DNA of 64,000 nucleotides from Chamaecrista fasciculata (taxonomy: Eukaryota; Streptophyta; Magnoliopsida; Fabales; Fabaceae), in the NCBI GenBank assembly GCA_003254925.1, contig QANZ01016482.1, forward strand, positions 62,001 through 126,000, in the 5' to 3' direction. The notes below the pieces were generated by a model. It searched no databases and was not told where the DNA came from. It saw only the letters and a program-made list of their open reading frames with translations. The translations under genes and the position numbers were made by a program. This document shows positions 32,378-50,224 of this stretch, piece by piece (the first letter of the stretch is position 1; every line of letters starts with the position of its first letter).

Positions 32378-32530
32378 ATTAAGTACAGTGTCATACTCAA
32401 ATATATATAGTGATAAGATTAAGGATTAAGGATAGGAAATTTATTGCTTGAGCCTGTGGCGTTTAATTATGGCCTCTTGGGCCATGGTGGAGCCTGGCCT
32501 TGTGTAACAGTTTTATGGCCCATCAATATA

Positions 32531-32668
32531 CAAGTATCTATGGAAGGATTGTAATATTTTGTTTAAAAGTATATATTGAATGAAGGAAATTCTAAGATGC
32601 AAGTATCTATGGAAGGATTGTAATATTTTATTTAAAAGTATATATTGAATGAGGGAAATTCGAAGATG
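32531..32668. repeat. Tandem duplication, 2 x 69 bp
   Basis: Two adjacent copies begin CAAGTATCTATGGAAGGATT (32531 and 32600) and differ at only a few positions. They lie about 250 bp after the polygalacturonase stop, in or just beyond the 3' UTR. The near identity points to a recent duplication. Confidence 0.9.
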
Positions 32669-32869
32669 TAATTTGGCGTATGCCTACAATTATACAAAAT
32701 TATAAGGTGNTTCACAATTCATAATTTTACACTTCATCCTTCCTTCATCACATCATCTTCAATCTTATCTTTATCCTTCATCACAATTTACAGTTTCTAA
32801 TCTTTTCTTATATTTTCTAGATTTTTATATATTTTGTATTTTTTAGATTTTTAACTTAATGAATATATA

Positions 32870-33040
32870 GAAAACCGATTAACCGATCCAATCCAAACCG
32901 ATTAAAGTCAGTTTGGATTGGTTCGGTTGACCTAAAATGACTGGATTGATTGGATGGCTTTAGTTGTTATCCAATTTGTTCGGTTCGGTTGAAAAAAAAT
33001 GTCAAAACCGATCCAAACCGAAGTTTGAACACCCCTGGTG
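32870..33040. repeat. AACCGA-rich repeat ending in a hAT-like terminus
   Basis: The stretch is packed with AACCGA and its complement TCGGTT in both orientations. It ends TTGAACACCCCTGG, which read backwards (CAGGGGTGTTCAA) resembles the terminus of many plant hAT-type MITEs. The opposite end may lie near 32704 (AAGGTGN TTCA), but it is damaged and contains an undetermined base. Confidence 0.45.
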
Positions 33041-33100
33041 TAAAGGATGATAGAGCTAAAATTTAGAAAGGTAAAGTATGATTTTTCTTAATATTAAATA

Positions 33101-35279
33101 GGCCAAAGTCCTATTTTGGTCCCTCAGTTATGCTCGATGTTCTAAATTGGTCCCTCAGTTTTTCAAAACTTGACATAGTTGTTCTGTCAAACGTTTTTCA
33201 TCCATTTTTTCATTAAAGAAAAATAAGAAAAATAAACTTTCATCTCCAAAAGTTTTATTTTCTTATATTAAAGTTCTTCTTCTTTTTATAATTGGATCAA
33301 AACGTAAGAAAAAGAAATAAATTAAGATTTAAACTGAATTTGCTCAAAAAATCTCTCTCTCTCNGACCTTTTTCCTTTATAATAGAACCAAAATATAAAA
33401 AAGAAAAAGGCCAAAGTCCTATTTTGGTCCCCCAGTTATGCTCAGTGTTTCAAATTGGTCCTCCAGTTATTTTTCGTTCCATATTGGTCCTCCAGTTATG
33501 CAAAATTTGGCAAAGTTGGTCCTTCTAACAGTTTCCATCCATATTTTTGTTAAAAAAAAGACAAAATTAATTTTTAACTCCTAAAAGTTTAAATTTTTTG
33601 CATCAAGTACCTTTTTTCTCTATAATAGAATCAAAATGTAAGAAAGAAGAAATAATTGGGGGTTTTAGTTTATTTCACACCAAAAAAAAATAAAATCTCT
33701 CTCTCTTCCATGGCCACTGTCATCAGAACTCCGATTTTCTAGCCACCGCCGCCGCCACATCCCTCCACCCTCCTCTCTTCCAAGTACTCGAAACCCTTTT
33801 CTGTATCTTTCAAACACTCTGCCATCGGATCCATGAATTGATTAAGGTAAAGTGACTTAAGCACTGCCACATAGTGTGAGAAATCACCAAATACAATAGC
33901 ATTTATAGATATTGAGATTTGAGAGAAAATAACAAAAAAAACAAAATCCAAGTTAGCAGAAGAATGATTCAACAAACTTTTGCTCTTAAGTGTTAATTGG
34001 TCCTGCATAGGAGTTAATAATTATTCGAAGATTTTAGAAACCCACCAGTTTATGGAGACGCTATGACATTTTTTTTTTAATTATTCTAAAATTTTGTTCC
34101 CAATTCCTCTAATTTCCGAAAATGAAGGGTTTTTTTAGGTGTGTGCCTTTTGGTGTGGATGTCAATTTCAAGACCTCCTTATTCTCTCTCTTTCTCTCTC
34201 TCCGAATTAGCAATAGAGCTCGAACATCAGAGCATGGAATTGAAGCATTAGAAGGTTGGCAAAGTAGAAGGGGCTTTCTAAATACAACAAAGTATCAAAA
34301 AATTGAAGCATTAGAAGGGACTTTCTGTTTGAAAGATACAGAAAAGTGTTTCGGGGACTTGGAAGAGAGGAGGGTGGAGGGATGTGGCGGCGGCGATGGC
34401 CGGAAAATCGGTGTTTTGATGACAGTGGCTATGGAAGAGTGAGAGAAAAATGTAATTTTGTCTTTTCTTTCTTACAATTATTTCTTCTTTCTTACATTTT
34501 GGTTTTATTATAGAGAAAAATGTCATTGATGCAAAAAATTTAAACTTTTAGGAGTTAAAAATTAATTTTGTCTTTTCTTTAAACAAAAAAATGGATGGAA
34601 ACTGTTAGAGGGACAAACTTTGTCAAGTTATGCATAACTGGGGGACCAATATGGAACGAAAAATAACTGGGGGACCAATTTGAAACACTGAGCATAACTA
34701 GGGGACCAAAATAGGATTTTGGCCAAAGAAAAAATAATTGGGAGATTTTACACAAAAATAACAACCTCTCTCTCTCCATTCACGTCGTTGTCGCTGAACC
34801 ACCCACCACCATTGCTAATCTGTCTCTCTCTCTATGCATTCAAGTCGCTGCCGCCGCAAACGACAACCCTGCCGACCCCGTCAAATCTCACTCCGAATTG
34901 TAGAGGTGAGATTTGACGGGGCCGACGGGGTTGGCAGTGGCGGTGGCACGCGGCATGTGTGCAGAAAGAGAGAGAGAGATTTGCAACGATGGTGGGTGGT
35001 TCAGCGGCAGCGGCGTGAATGGAGATAGAGAGAGATGTTGTTTTTGTGTAAAACCCCCTAATTATTTCTTCTTTCTTATATTTTGGCTCTATTATAAAGA
35101 AAAAAGTTCTTTAATGTAAAAATTTAAACTTTTAGGAGTTAAAAATCAATTTTGTCTTTTTTTTTAATGAAAAATTGGATGAAAAACGTTTGAGGGACCG
35201 ACTGTGTCAAGTTTTGGATAACTGAGGGATCAATTTGGAACATCGAGCATAACTGAGGGACCAAAATAAGACTTTGGCC
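33101..35279. mobile_element. Large Mutator-like foldback element interrupted by a second one
   Basis: The ends read GGCCAAAGTCCTATTTTGG on the left and its near complement at 35260-35279 on the right. The right arm (34908-35279) folds back on the left flank in two parts: 33101-33408, and 34725-34904 after the inserted element. The palindrome centre is near 34906, where TCAAATCTCAC meets GTGAGATTTGA. No 9-bp duplication matches at the outer ends. The left arm carries roughly 100 bp of extra, partly duplicated sequence around 33274-33390, next to an undetermined base at 33364. No transposase frame is present. Confidence 0.75.
33409..34724. mobile_element. 1.3-kb Mutator-like element nested in the larger foldback
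   Basis: The ends GGCCAAAGTCC... and ...GATTTTGGCC are flanked by the identical 9-bp duplication AAAGAAAAA (33400-33408 and 34725-34733). The inverted arms are about 400 bp long and include a GC-rich block with a run of CCG or CGG (33740-33760 and 34383-34398). Open frames in the two arms (33739-34008 minus, 34122-34442 plus) are mirror-related, both encoding an LKDTEK...LEERRVEGCGGG segment. They come from the repeat arms, not from a gene. The 500-bp centre has no recognised domain. Confidence 0.85.
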
Positions 35280-35852
35280 AAAGAAATTTCATATTAACTG
35301 TGGCTGGTCACGTGTTAATTTGTTGACTAACTCAGCCGGCGTGGTTTTTTTTTTGTAACAAAGTAAAGAAAAGAATAAAATATAAAGGGGCGTGATTTTA
35401 ATAAGACTCAAAATACTGAAAAAGTGAAAATAGACAAAATTATAAGGATAAACCCGCCAAAAATTATAGGGGCTTTTTAAAAATTTGACCAAAGTTTAGG
35501 GACATGAATTAACATTTTAACCCCAATTCATGTTGGGGTAGAAACGAAGATGAAGTTGAACATAACTTTCAGTTCAGAATTCAGATCTTGGCTTCTTGCT
35601 GACTAGTTTCCCCGCCTGTATATCCATTTCCGCGTTCGAATACATTGCCGTCAGCCGACAAAGTCACCGTTCCGGTGGTGTCAGTGTCTCCGATGACCTC
35701 CTGTCTCTTCGAGATCCGGTAGTGCTTGTGGTTCCACCACACTACACTGCACAGATTAAAGAGGAAAAACAAAATTAATCAATTGAGGTTGATTTGTTTT
35801 CATTCTACTTACTGTGTCTCAACTCTTACTCGTTCAAAGATTGACGGGGAAT

Positions 35853-41341
<5,489 letters not shown>

Positions 41342-41895
41342 TGAAAAAAGGGTTTGAGAAGTGAGAGATTGTGAGATTAACTCGTAAATGTCAAATATTA
41401 TTCAATTTGGTACACGATGTTATCACCCAATATTATGTCTTGAGGGAGTAAATAACATGCAAGTTTAGTGTCACTAGTATGTATAGAAAGGGTCTATCAG
41501 CCAATTTGCCATTTGAAGTTTTGAACCAGTACATTTTTTATCCTCAGTGTTAAGAATTTAAGTAATGTGATCTTTTTGGCGATAAAAAAAAAGTAAGTAA
41601 TATGAGACATTTCTTTAACTGGTTTTAGTGATCTGTGATCGTTGGGAGACAGATATGAACATTATAGTCAACCTTAGGAGACAGATAGACATTCAAGATG
41701 CATTCTAAAAAAATATGATTTTATTTTAAAAAATCTTGTATATATTATATTGTTATTTATAATTTTAACAATTAGAATAAATTATAGGACCAGATAATTA
41801 ATTTTTCTTTAATTTATTATAGATTCTATAAATATCATTGTCACATCACGTTGTATCAGGATAAATATCAGTTTAAAACTCTTATGTTAAATTTA

Positions 41896-42415
41896 GGTAA
41901 AAAATTCAAAATGGTCCTAAATGTATAGGATAATTTCAAATTAGTCTTAAATATTTAACTTGTTTCCAAATAGTCTTACATGTTTTCATAATTTCTCAAA
42001 TTAGTCCCAAACTTACTTTCGATACGCGGTTGACCTCATTTATTAATAGTTGGACAGGGAAACAACTCTTCAAAAGGTAACACATAGTTTCAAAATCATC
42101 ATATTCAAACTTAAAATGAAATAAATATAACTAATTTTACTTATTTAATTGTGAAATGAATGACTTACTTTTAATATCCAATTTGACCTTGCTTGTTATA
42201 GCCGGATTTGGATAGACAAAATCTTTGTCAAAAACAATTTTGTAACTTTGAATTCATTGCATTTTAACTTGAAACGATAGAAATATGATTAGTTTCGGAT
42301 CACTTTGAAAAATTATAGAAACATGCAAGACTAATCTAAAACAAATAATACATTTGGGACCAATTTAAAATTTACCTTATACATTTGGGATCAATTTGAG
42401 CTTTTGATTTTTACT
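41896..42415. mobile_element. 520-bp eroded Mutator-type foldback element
   Basis: Left end GGTAAAAAATTCAAAATGG and right end ATTTTTACT are inverted. Inner parts also mirror each other (TAGTCTTACATGTTT... against ...AAACATGCAAGACTA). The 9-bp sequence TTAAATTTA occurs at both borders (41887-41895 and 42416-42424). Arms are diverged, so the insertion is older than the one at 13774. It sits about 360 bp upstream of the ribosomal protein eS27 start. Confidence 0.75.
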
Positions 42416-42641
42416 TTAAATTTAAAAGTTTAAAACAACTATACAGTTACACAGTGGATTTGTTCCGTATCAAGTGGGGGTAGAAAAGTAAATGTCTCAG
42501 TGATGTCCCAGTGCTGTTGCCCTAGCATAGGACATGGGTTCTCACTTCTCAGTTCACACTTCTCATAGACGAGGATTAGATATACGGATGCGATCTAATT
42601 GCTTCTGAAATCCAACGGCCTACATTCTTCACCTTGTCCCT

Positions 42642-42651
42642 TATATATATA
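42642..42651 (+). promoter_or_regulatory. Possible TATA box of the eS27 gene
   Basis: TATATATATA lies about 130 bp before the start codon and roughly 30 bp before the likely transcription start. Many ribosomal protein genes lack a TATA box, so this remains tentative. Confidence 0.4.
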
Positions 42652-42778
42652 TCTATACTCTATCGCCGTATAACACAATTTCTAGTTCTAGCAAGCTCCA
42701 CACAAATCAACAGCCGTCGCATCCTCTCAATCTCTCTCTCGAGTTTCTTTGGCTTCCGATCTTCGTTTGCAGATCACA

Positions 42779-43361
<583 letters not shown>

Positions 43362-45512
43362 ATCATGGAGCTTCTTAATGTTGTTGCAAGAGCCTATAGG
43401 GGTTGGTTTCAACACTCAACCAAGAAATTTTGGCGTTGATGAATTTCATAGCTCATCTCAATTCTCAATTAGTTATTTCTATCTTTTTTTTTGGTAGAAT
43501 AGAACTGGGCTTTCATGATCGATTCTTATTCTCTACTTTTTTGCAAGAGGGATTTTGAGTTAATGGTGTCTGTATTTGATGTGGTTGTTTGGCTCTCGGT
43601 TGACATTTGTCTGGTTTAAAATTTTAACTAATAGCTTTAATTGAAAATCTAGCAATTTATTTATTTTTATCGTGGTTTTTATGCTGTTTTGTATTACATC
43701 CGGGTATATGTTTTATTTCGTGATTTTAAACTTGAGTTCTAAGTTTAGATTCTTTAAAATGAATTGGATTTTATACCCTTGTTCATAACCAGTAGTATAG
43801 AACTATGGAGCAACGGTTAGAAACTTGATATCTGTATACTACTGGTGTTTGTTATTAGTAAGGTAAACATTCTCCTGCTTCCGTCTTACCGTCTATATTC
43901 CGTTCCATGTGTATTTTTCCTCTACATTTGGGTTAACAAAAAAAAGTCTGTAATGTAGTGAACCCAGATTTGAATTTTCTTAGAAAAATTGTTCACATTT
44001 AGTGTTCAAGTAGGATTACTTTCAATATAAGATACATGAGTGTCCGACATTGGTGAATTTCTTCTGCAGTTTTTAATCTTAGCCATGAGTTCCTTCTAGA
44101 TTGCTCATCTCGACATGAGTCTCTTGATTTTGATAAACTAAAACTAGGTCCTTTATCCTTCTCTTGGCTTCTCCTTCAGATTCCAAAGAAAGAGTTAGAT
44201 ATTCATCAACGTGTCAGATTAAAGTACATAAGCAGACACAGAGGGAGATTTATATATGTATGGCAATGTTTAAACTTTAAACCATATTTGCGAAACAAAA
44301 GTGCCATTTTCATTGTCTTTGCTCCTTAAACCCTGGCCTTCAACGTTAAAACCACATTTCATATTTTAGTTTGTGCATATTGATCTGGTGGCGACAAACC
44401 CAGGGACCATACCAGTCATGAGGAGACTAGTACCATCGTTTTGCTTTTAAGCTTAACATCATATCAGGCCAAAAAAAAGCTTCGCAGTTCATATCATAGA
44501 CATTAATGCTTAACATTTGTTGTTACGGCTTTCTGTGGTGCATTATTACACGTATATTTGCACTTTGCTTGATAACATCACACACTCGGTGTTCAATTTG
44601 ACTTCTTTATAACAATTTGTATGTCATTTATTTAATATTTATTTTATATTAATAAAAAAATAACGTATCAACTAACAATTATATTGGCCTATTCTTTATA
44701 ATATATATTTTTAATAATAATCCATAAATTCAATTTTTTTTATCATCTTACATTTTAGTAAAATTTCATTTAAATATTTCCGCAAATGTAGGAATCAATT
44801 TTACATTTTCGAAGAGTCAAAACCAAAATAGGCCCAAAAAGAGAGTAAAATTTCATTTAAATATTTTTATTTAATTTAAATAATCACACTAAATCACGCC
44901 TGTTTTCATTCCCTCTTGTTTCACACATTTCAAGAGAAAAAAAAAGTATTATATTAACGTCTAGAAAGAATTCAAATACCTTCTCTTCCTCCATCTTTTA
45001 AACCCTGAGTTCAAATGAAACGAGAATGCAAAATTGCCGTAACGCTTAATCCAGTTTTTTCAGTTCATTGTCTATGATTGGTTTGAAAGATGAAGGAAAA
45101 GAAATGACTTTAAGGCTATGTAGCAATGCTTTAAAAAAGATAGAAAGAAAAGCAAGTAAACACGAGGAAAAAGAAGACCCTTGGTACCTTATCAGGCTCC
45201 ATACTAACTAATCCTCTCATTAGACAAAGCATCTGAAGCAAAGCCATGTAATCACAAATCTAAACTTCAGCAATCAAACCCCATTTCCGACCAACAATTT
45301 TTCTTAAGCCTTGAATCCACATTCTAGAAAAGTATCAAGAAGTCTTTAATCACAGCTCAATGTTACGGAATAGGTTTAGCCCTTTAGGTATAGCTATATA
45401 ATTAGCACAATCTCACGGATCACAATTTAAGAAATCAAACATTAACAATATGCTGCTGACCATCAGGAAAATTAACGAAGTTTTGTAGCAAGGGGACAAA
45501 CAAGAAAATAAC
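43362..45512. other. Spacer between convergent genes eS27 and RPN6
   Basis: Both flanking genes point into this stretch, so it should hold two 3' UTRs. The middle is AT-rich (especially 44,600-44,930). No coding frame, RNA gene or clear element end was recognised. Confidence 0.5.
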
Positions 45513-46781
45513 TCAGGCCATTATCTTGGCAGACCTTACATAAAGACTGTCCACAACCTTCCCAATGTTGGAAATGGTTTCCAAGGTTGCAGGATAGATG
45601 GCGTCACTCTTAGGATCATCAAATATGACAAGGCATCCAGCACCTTGATCCAATGTCCCAGCAAACTTCTTGTCCAAAATCATTTGAGACAATTTCCTCT
45701 CCACATTATCAATGGGAAGTTCAATTAGCTCGGCAATATGCGCAATCTCAACCCTTGAGAATGGCTCAATTAATCTGCAAAGATTCTGCTCCAGAAGGGT
45801 ATCATAGAGAGATGAGAGATGCCTGTGGACAATCGGGTCTTCTTCTAACTGTGCCTTGTAGTCCCGCAGAGCAATTTCAAATAACCTAAGGGATCGCTTG
45901 GAATGTGCATCTGCAACAGCTTTCATGGCATCCAAGTCAGGCCCAACATATTGTAGGCCTGCTTTAGAAGAAATAATGCCAGCAACATCGTCAGCCTGAC
46001 TCACCATAATCTTACACAACAACATGTATTTCAGGCTAAAAACAGCCTTGGGATCTTCGAGAGCATTGAAAGACTCAAAAGCTTCAAAGAAATAACTATA
46101 TGCAGTTTTATAATCCTTCTCTTCTGCGTGAAGAATCCCACTTTGCAAGTCTATGGTACCTTGTTGAGCTGGAGGCACATAAATAGCATTTGCAGCTGTT
46201 CTTGCAGCCGTGAGAGCAGCTTTTGCCTTTGGAAGGTTTCTCAAGGAGAAATGTAGTTTGCTTTCCAGCAAGTCTATGTCTACAAGAAGAAGCTTGTCAT
46301 CCAACCTTCTAACCTCTTTGACCAAGCTAGTAAGAAGAGTTAAAGCTTCTGAATACTCCTTATTTTCCATCAGAAGAGATGCAAGCCTTGCCTCGACCCG
46401 CTGCCTCAGAAAGGTACGCTTTTCAGCACGAGTCCATTGCACCATTTCTTTGCAGAGTGCAATTTGTAGATCAGATGTCCCTGGTATTTTAGCAACAGAA
46501 TCAATTATTCCCCTCACAATTTTTGCAACTTTAGCCTTGGGGATCACGGAAAAGAATGGCCTCAACTGAGTGAGCAAGCTCCGCAGATCCTCTGCCCTAT
46601 TCTCTGACCTAAGGAGGTCAGAGAGATTTGTGATGGCCTGCTCTTTTATGCGCAGAGCTTCGGGAGATGAAGAAGGGTTGTCAAGTACCCGATAAAGAAT
46701 AGAGATAGCCTCAGAAGGGTCTTTGGCCTCCAATGCTTGAGCAATTGTATCTGTTGTTGCGGGAAGATATGATGAAGACAT
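45513..46781 (-). CDS. RPN6: 26S proteasome lid subunit RPN6 (PSMD11)
   Basis: A single uninterrupted coding exon of 422 aa, the usual length. RPN6 is a lid subunit of the 19S regulatory particle that clamps lid and core together, supporting ubiquitin-dependent protein breakdown. The N-terminal two-thirds are TPR-like helical repeats (for example YSEALTLLTSLVKEVRRLDDK and HAEEKDYKTAYSYFFEAFE). The PCI domain lies in the C-terminal part, with the winged-helix segment FSRVEIAHIAELIELP and the closing helix ISNIGKVVDSLYVRSAKIMA. The Met at 46781 is the start: the open frame runs upstream to 46823, but that part lies beyond a clear 3' splice site (TTGCAG at 46803), so it is intronic. A 1.4-kb intron separates the untranslated first exon. 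Confidence 0.96.
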   Translation of the reverse strand: MSSSYLPATTDTIAQALEAKDPSEAISILYRVLDNPSSSPEALRIKEQAITNLSDLLRSENRAEDLRSLLTQLRPFFSVIPKAKVAKIVRGIIDSVAKIPGTSDLQIALCKEMVQWTRAEKRTFLRQRVEARLASLLMENKEYSEALTLLTSLVKEVRRLDDKLLLVDIDLLESKLHFSLRNLPKAKAALTAARTAANAIYVPPAQQGTIDLQSGILHAEEKDYKTAYSYFFEAFESFNALEDPKAVFSLKYMLLCKIMVSQADDVAGIISSKAGLQYVGPDLDAMKAVADAHSKRSLRLFEIALRDYKAQLEEDPIVHRHLSSLYDTLLEQNLCRLIEPFSRVEIAHIAELIELPIDNVERKLSQMILDKKFAGTLDQGAGCLVIFDDPKSDAIYPATLETISNIGKVVDSLYVRSAKIMA

Positions 46782-46802
46782 AGTTTCTGCTAATACTAAC
46801 TT

Positions 46803-48232
46803 CTGCAAGAACAATTTTGTCAATGTAGAGAAAGATGACTACAAATCTTTGCATTAAAATTAATTGTTGAGTAGAACAGATTATCACACTGAATTAGCAG
46901 TGTTTTTCATTAAAAGGGGGGGGGGGGGGAATTGAATGTAATTGCATTTTGAAATGGTTGTATTGAATTTGACAAGATCCTCAAAATGTAAGGAAAAGGA
47001 AATTGAGATCTACAGGCAAAGATTAAAGCTAAGGAAAACTGCAAATGGAAGTCTGATATCTCGAGAGTCAACAGCTACAAGTATTATAACTGTCTAATAA
47101 AATTGAATGCAATGACAATTAGAAGCATAAAATGAAAACTGATTCATTCCAATGTGGACAACAGTTAAACAAGTTTGTTTTCGCGTGTTTTGTGTTCAGG
47201 GTAAGATATCATTGATTAAATTTCAAACACATAAAACATAAAGGTAACAAACACTCTCTACGTGAAAGTAGTGCACAGAAAACCACCTCCACGAAACATT
47301 ATTTTCTTTAAATACAATTATGAGGCACGCATCATCGCTCAAGGAACCAATCAGAGGCAAGATTTTCAACATATGGGACTTTCCACAAACACTCAATACA
47401 AAAATCCAAGTGCATAATACTTGCAAAGTGTGGAACCAACTTTGAATGAAGCAGTATTAAATGGAAAAGATTAAGAATGCAAAAACAATCACCCAAACAC
47501 AAGTTCCTTAAAAAAAAAAAGTACAGCAACCTAGTACTGGCAGAATGCAAAGCAAAAAGATATAATGCTAAATTAAGATGGAACCACTACAGTTGAGTAT
47601 ATAATTAGGTCCCCAAAAAATCATCAAATCATCAATTTCACAGTAGCATCAAATATAAAAACTTCATAAGAGAATTGAGACAACTTTAAATGAAATCTGT
47701 TAGTGATCGGCTAAAAACAATGAGACAAGGATAAAATAAAAGCAATACACCCAATCTCAGCATCATGCACCCGTTTTTATACTAAAGAAAATCAGCTTTT
47801 AGATTCTTGTTGATAATATAACTCGAAAAGAGAAAAGTGAATTTAGTACATTTAGGGTAAAAATTCCATCTCTCCTCAAATTATTGATCACAAAACACCA
47901 ATTTCCCGCCTTTCTCACACAATCTTTGTCCACCAGCTGAATCAACCAGTTTTGCAAAGCTATATCACAAAGGCATTCTTCCCAGCACCCTATGAAACTC
48001 CCTTATGCATTGTCCTCTCCTTTTCATATGCTCACCCCTCCTACTACTCAGAACTAGCAAAATAATGGAGATCCCACCATTGGAGGGATTCTACTACATG
48101 GATTTGGTCCTATTTCGATAACAAACCAACCCACTGTGCTTCAACCAATTCCAGTGACAAAATACTAAACAAATCTGATGCGAAAGTTCAACAACAGAGA
48201 AGAGCAAATGTAGGACAGCGAAGGGAGCATAC
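46803..48232 (-). other. 5'-UTR intron of RPN6
   Basis: The donor CTCCG|GTATGC is at 48232 and the acceptor TTGCAG ends at 46803, 22 bp upstream of the start codon. The untranslated first exon runs upstream from 48233 towards about 48,400. The intron is AT-rich and contains a run of 14 G (on the plus strand) at 46916-46929. Leader introns in plant housekeeping genes often raise expression. Confidence 0.7.
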
Positions 48233-48479
48233 CGGAGGCTTTTGACGACGATACTCGCAGCGTTTCCAGTGAACTTTGTAGCGTTTTCGGTGAGCCTTGA
48301 AGAAGAGCAGAGAATTTGTTATGCGAAGAGAAGGAAGTGGCAATCGCAGTTTCGCTGGAAAGGAAAGAGCAATTGAGACTGATTAGGGTTAGAAAGGGGT
48401 ATATGGTTTTTGATAAGAAAACGACGACGTTTGGAGATCCCAGTTTAAGCCAAAAATTGATTTAAAAGAGGGAACTTTT

Positions 48480-50040
48480 TTTTGTATGCGGATTTTCTTT
48501 TTGGTCTAAATTAGAGTATTTACCGTTTGTTTTTTTTTTATACCAAACATAAGGAGAACTAGAAGAAAAAGAGTTTACAATTGGAATGGAAATTAAGGAT
48601 AGAGTTTATATATAGTATTTACCGTTTGTTAATAGTGATAATCATGGTTTTTAAAATCGCCATTGAACCGGTCGAATTAGATATTCAAGGTTCATGAATC
48701 AGATCGCTTATAAATTAATTAATAAATAAATAATATATTAATAAAGAACAGATCAACAAAACAATAAATTATTAATTATAATTAAAAAAATCTATATATA
48801 ATCAAATTCAAAATTTGGATAAAAAAAAAAATCAAAATTAATATGTCATAACTAAGTTTATAAATAATTATTATAACATAAAAATAGTCAAATAAACACA
48901 CTAAGAAAATAAACCAACACGAAAATAAATTACAATTAAGCTAAACAATAAAAAGTAAATAAACCACCAACAAAAAAATAAACCACAATTAGGACAAACT
49001 ATAAGAAGGAAATTAAAGAAATAAACTATAAAAAAGAAATAAAACACAAGAAGGAAATAAACATTCATTCACGTTTTGGAATAAAGACCACAAAGCAAAA
49101 CAGAGCAGCGCTGCAGCGCTTTTACCCTTCTTCTTCCTTAGAAACTTTGAATCTTTGTTCACTTATATCAACTTTCCTCCATCATTGTTTCTCAATTTAT
49201 TTGCTACTCAGTTGTACACTGCTCATCCTTCTTCATCTACTTTGTGTTCAAGTTTCATAACTTCTTGTTCATTTAAATTTCTTATTTTTCATTTGTATCT
49301 TGTTTTATTCATCAATATTTCTTGTTACATTGTTCAAATTTGTTCATCTTCATCCACATCTCCTTCTTCTATGTTCATATCACAGTGAACCGGTTATGCT
49401 CCAAACTAGACGGTTCATGTCGGGTTCCTCAGTTTTTGACCGTTTCAAAACACATATGACTTTTAAGCCAATTCGGAGTGGACCAGACGATGATCTGTGA
49501 TAATAATGATTAATTTTTTTTGTCGTAGATTAAATAATGAGCATATAATATCTTTTGTACTTGAATGTGAAATTCGACTTTTTTTTTTTTAACATGAAAT
49601 TGAAATCGTTACTACTTAATTAAAGAATCAAGTAATGAACCACTACATGCTCATGTGATTTAAAGGAAGAATTATTTATGCACTATTGAAAATAATAATT
49701 ATCCCTAATATACTAATATTAATTCTACTATTATTAACATTATTATCTTTTATATATATATATATTGAGATTGTAAGATCACAGGGTTTGGCCGATCTTA
49801 GTATACGGTTCAATTAGTACCGATCTTAGTATACGGTTCAATTAGTACTTTTGCCATAGTAAATTAATTATTTTTTTGGCCCAATAGTAAATTAATTATT
49901 TAGTTTTCAAAAGATGCTAAATTTCTCAATATAAATCATTGAAAAGTAACATAACAAATTTAGTTTTAATTATTANTTTTTTTTTTTTTTTGTAGGGAAA
50001 CTTACCTAAATTTCTAATCCTAGAACCCGACCCACTCAAT
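48480..50040. other. AT-rich spacer with an eroded AACCGG-type repeat
   Basis: This lies between the divergent RPN6 and MRD1 promoters. A left part near 48645-48710 (TGAACCGGTCGAATT, GGTTCATGAATC) and a right part near 49388-49465 (GTGAACCGGTTATGC, GACGGTTCATGTCGGG) look like two ends of an old inverted element. The middle contains only A-rich and T-rich simple sequence. No gene was recognised; the frame at 49155-49388 is low-complexity Ser/Leu/Phe. Confidence 0.45.
49793..49848. repeat. Perfect tandem repeat, 2 x 28 bp
   Basis: The unit CGATCTTAGTATACGGTTCA plus eight more bases occurs twice in a row with no difference. It lies about 250 bp upstream of the presumed MRD1 first exon. Short gapped repeats of TAGTAAATTAATTATT follow at 49857-49902. 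Confidence 0.92.
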
Positions 50041-50224
50041 CCCTAACAGGCTAACACAACCCACACCCAATTGCCCTTTGCCGCCAAGCACGCCGAGAGA
50101 GAACCGACCTACCAGAGGAGAGAAAGACGTCGTGAGGAAGACATAGCCACACTGAAACACAACTCAAAAATCGCCTTTGTAGTTCGCGACACTGATTGCG
50201 CTTCCGCCTCTGTTCTCTTTGACG

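Noticed and set aside
33739..34442. Two open frames sharing LKDTEK...EERRVEGCGGG
   Set aside because: They come from the opposite arms of the same inverted repeat, so they are mirror images of transposon DNA, not two genes.
46210..46569. Plus-strand 119-aa frame
   Set aside because: It is the antisense shadow of the RPN6 coding exon.
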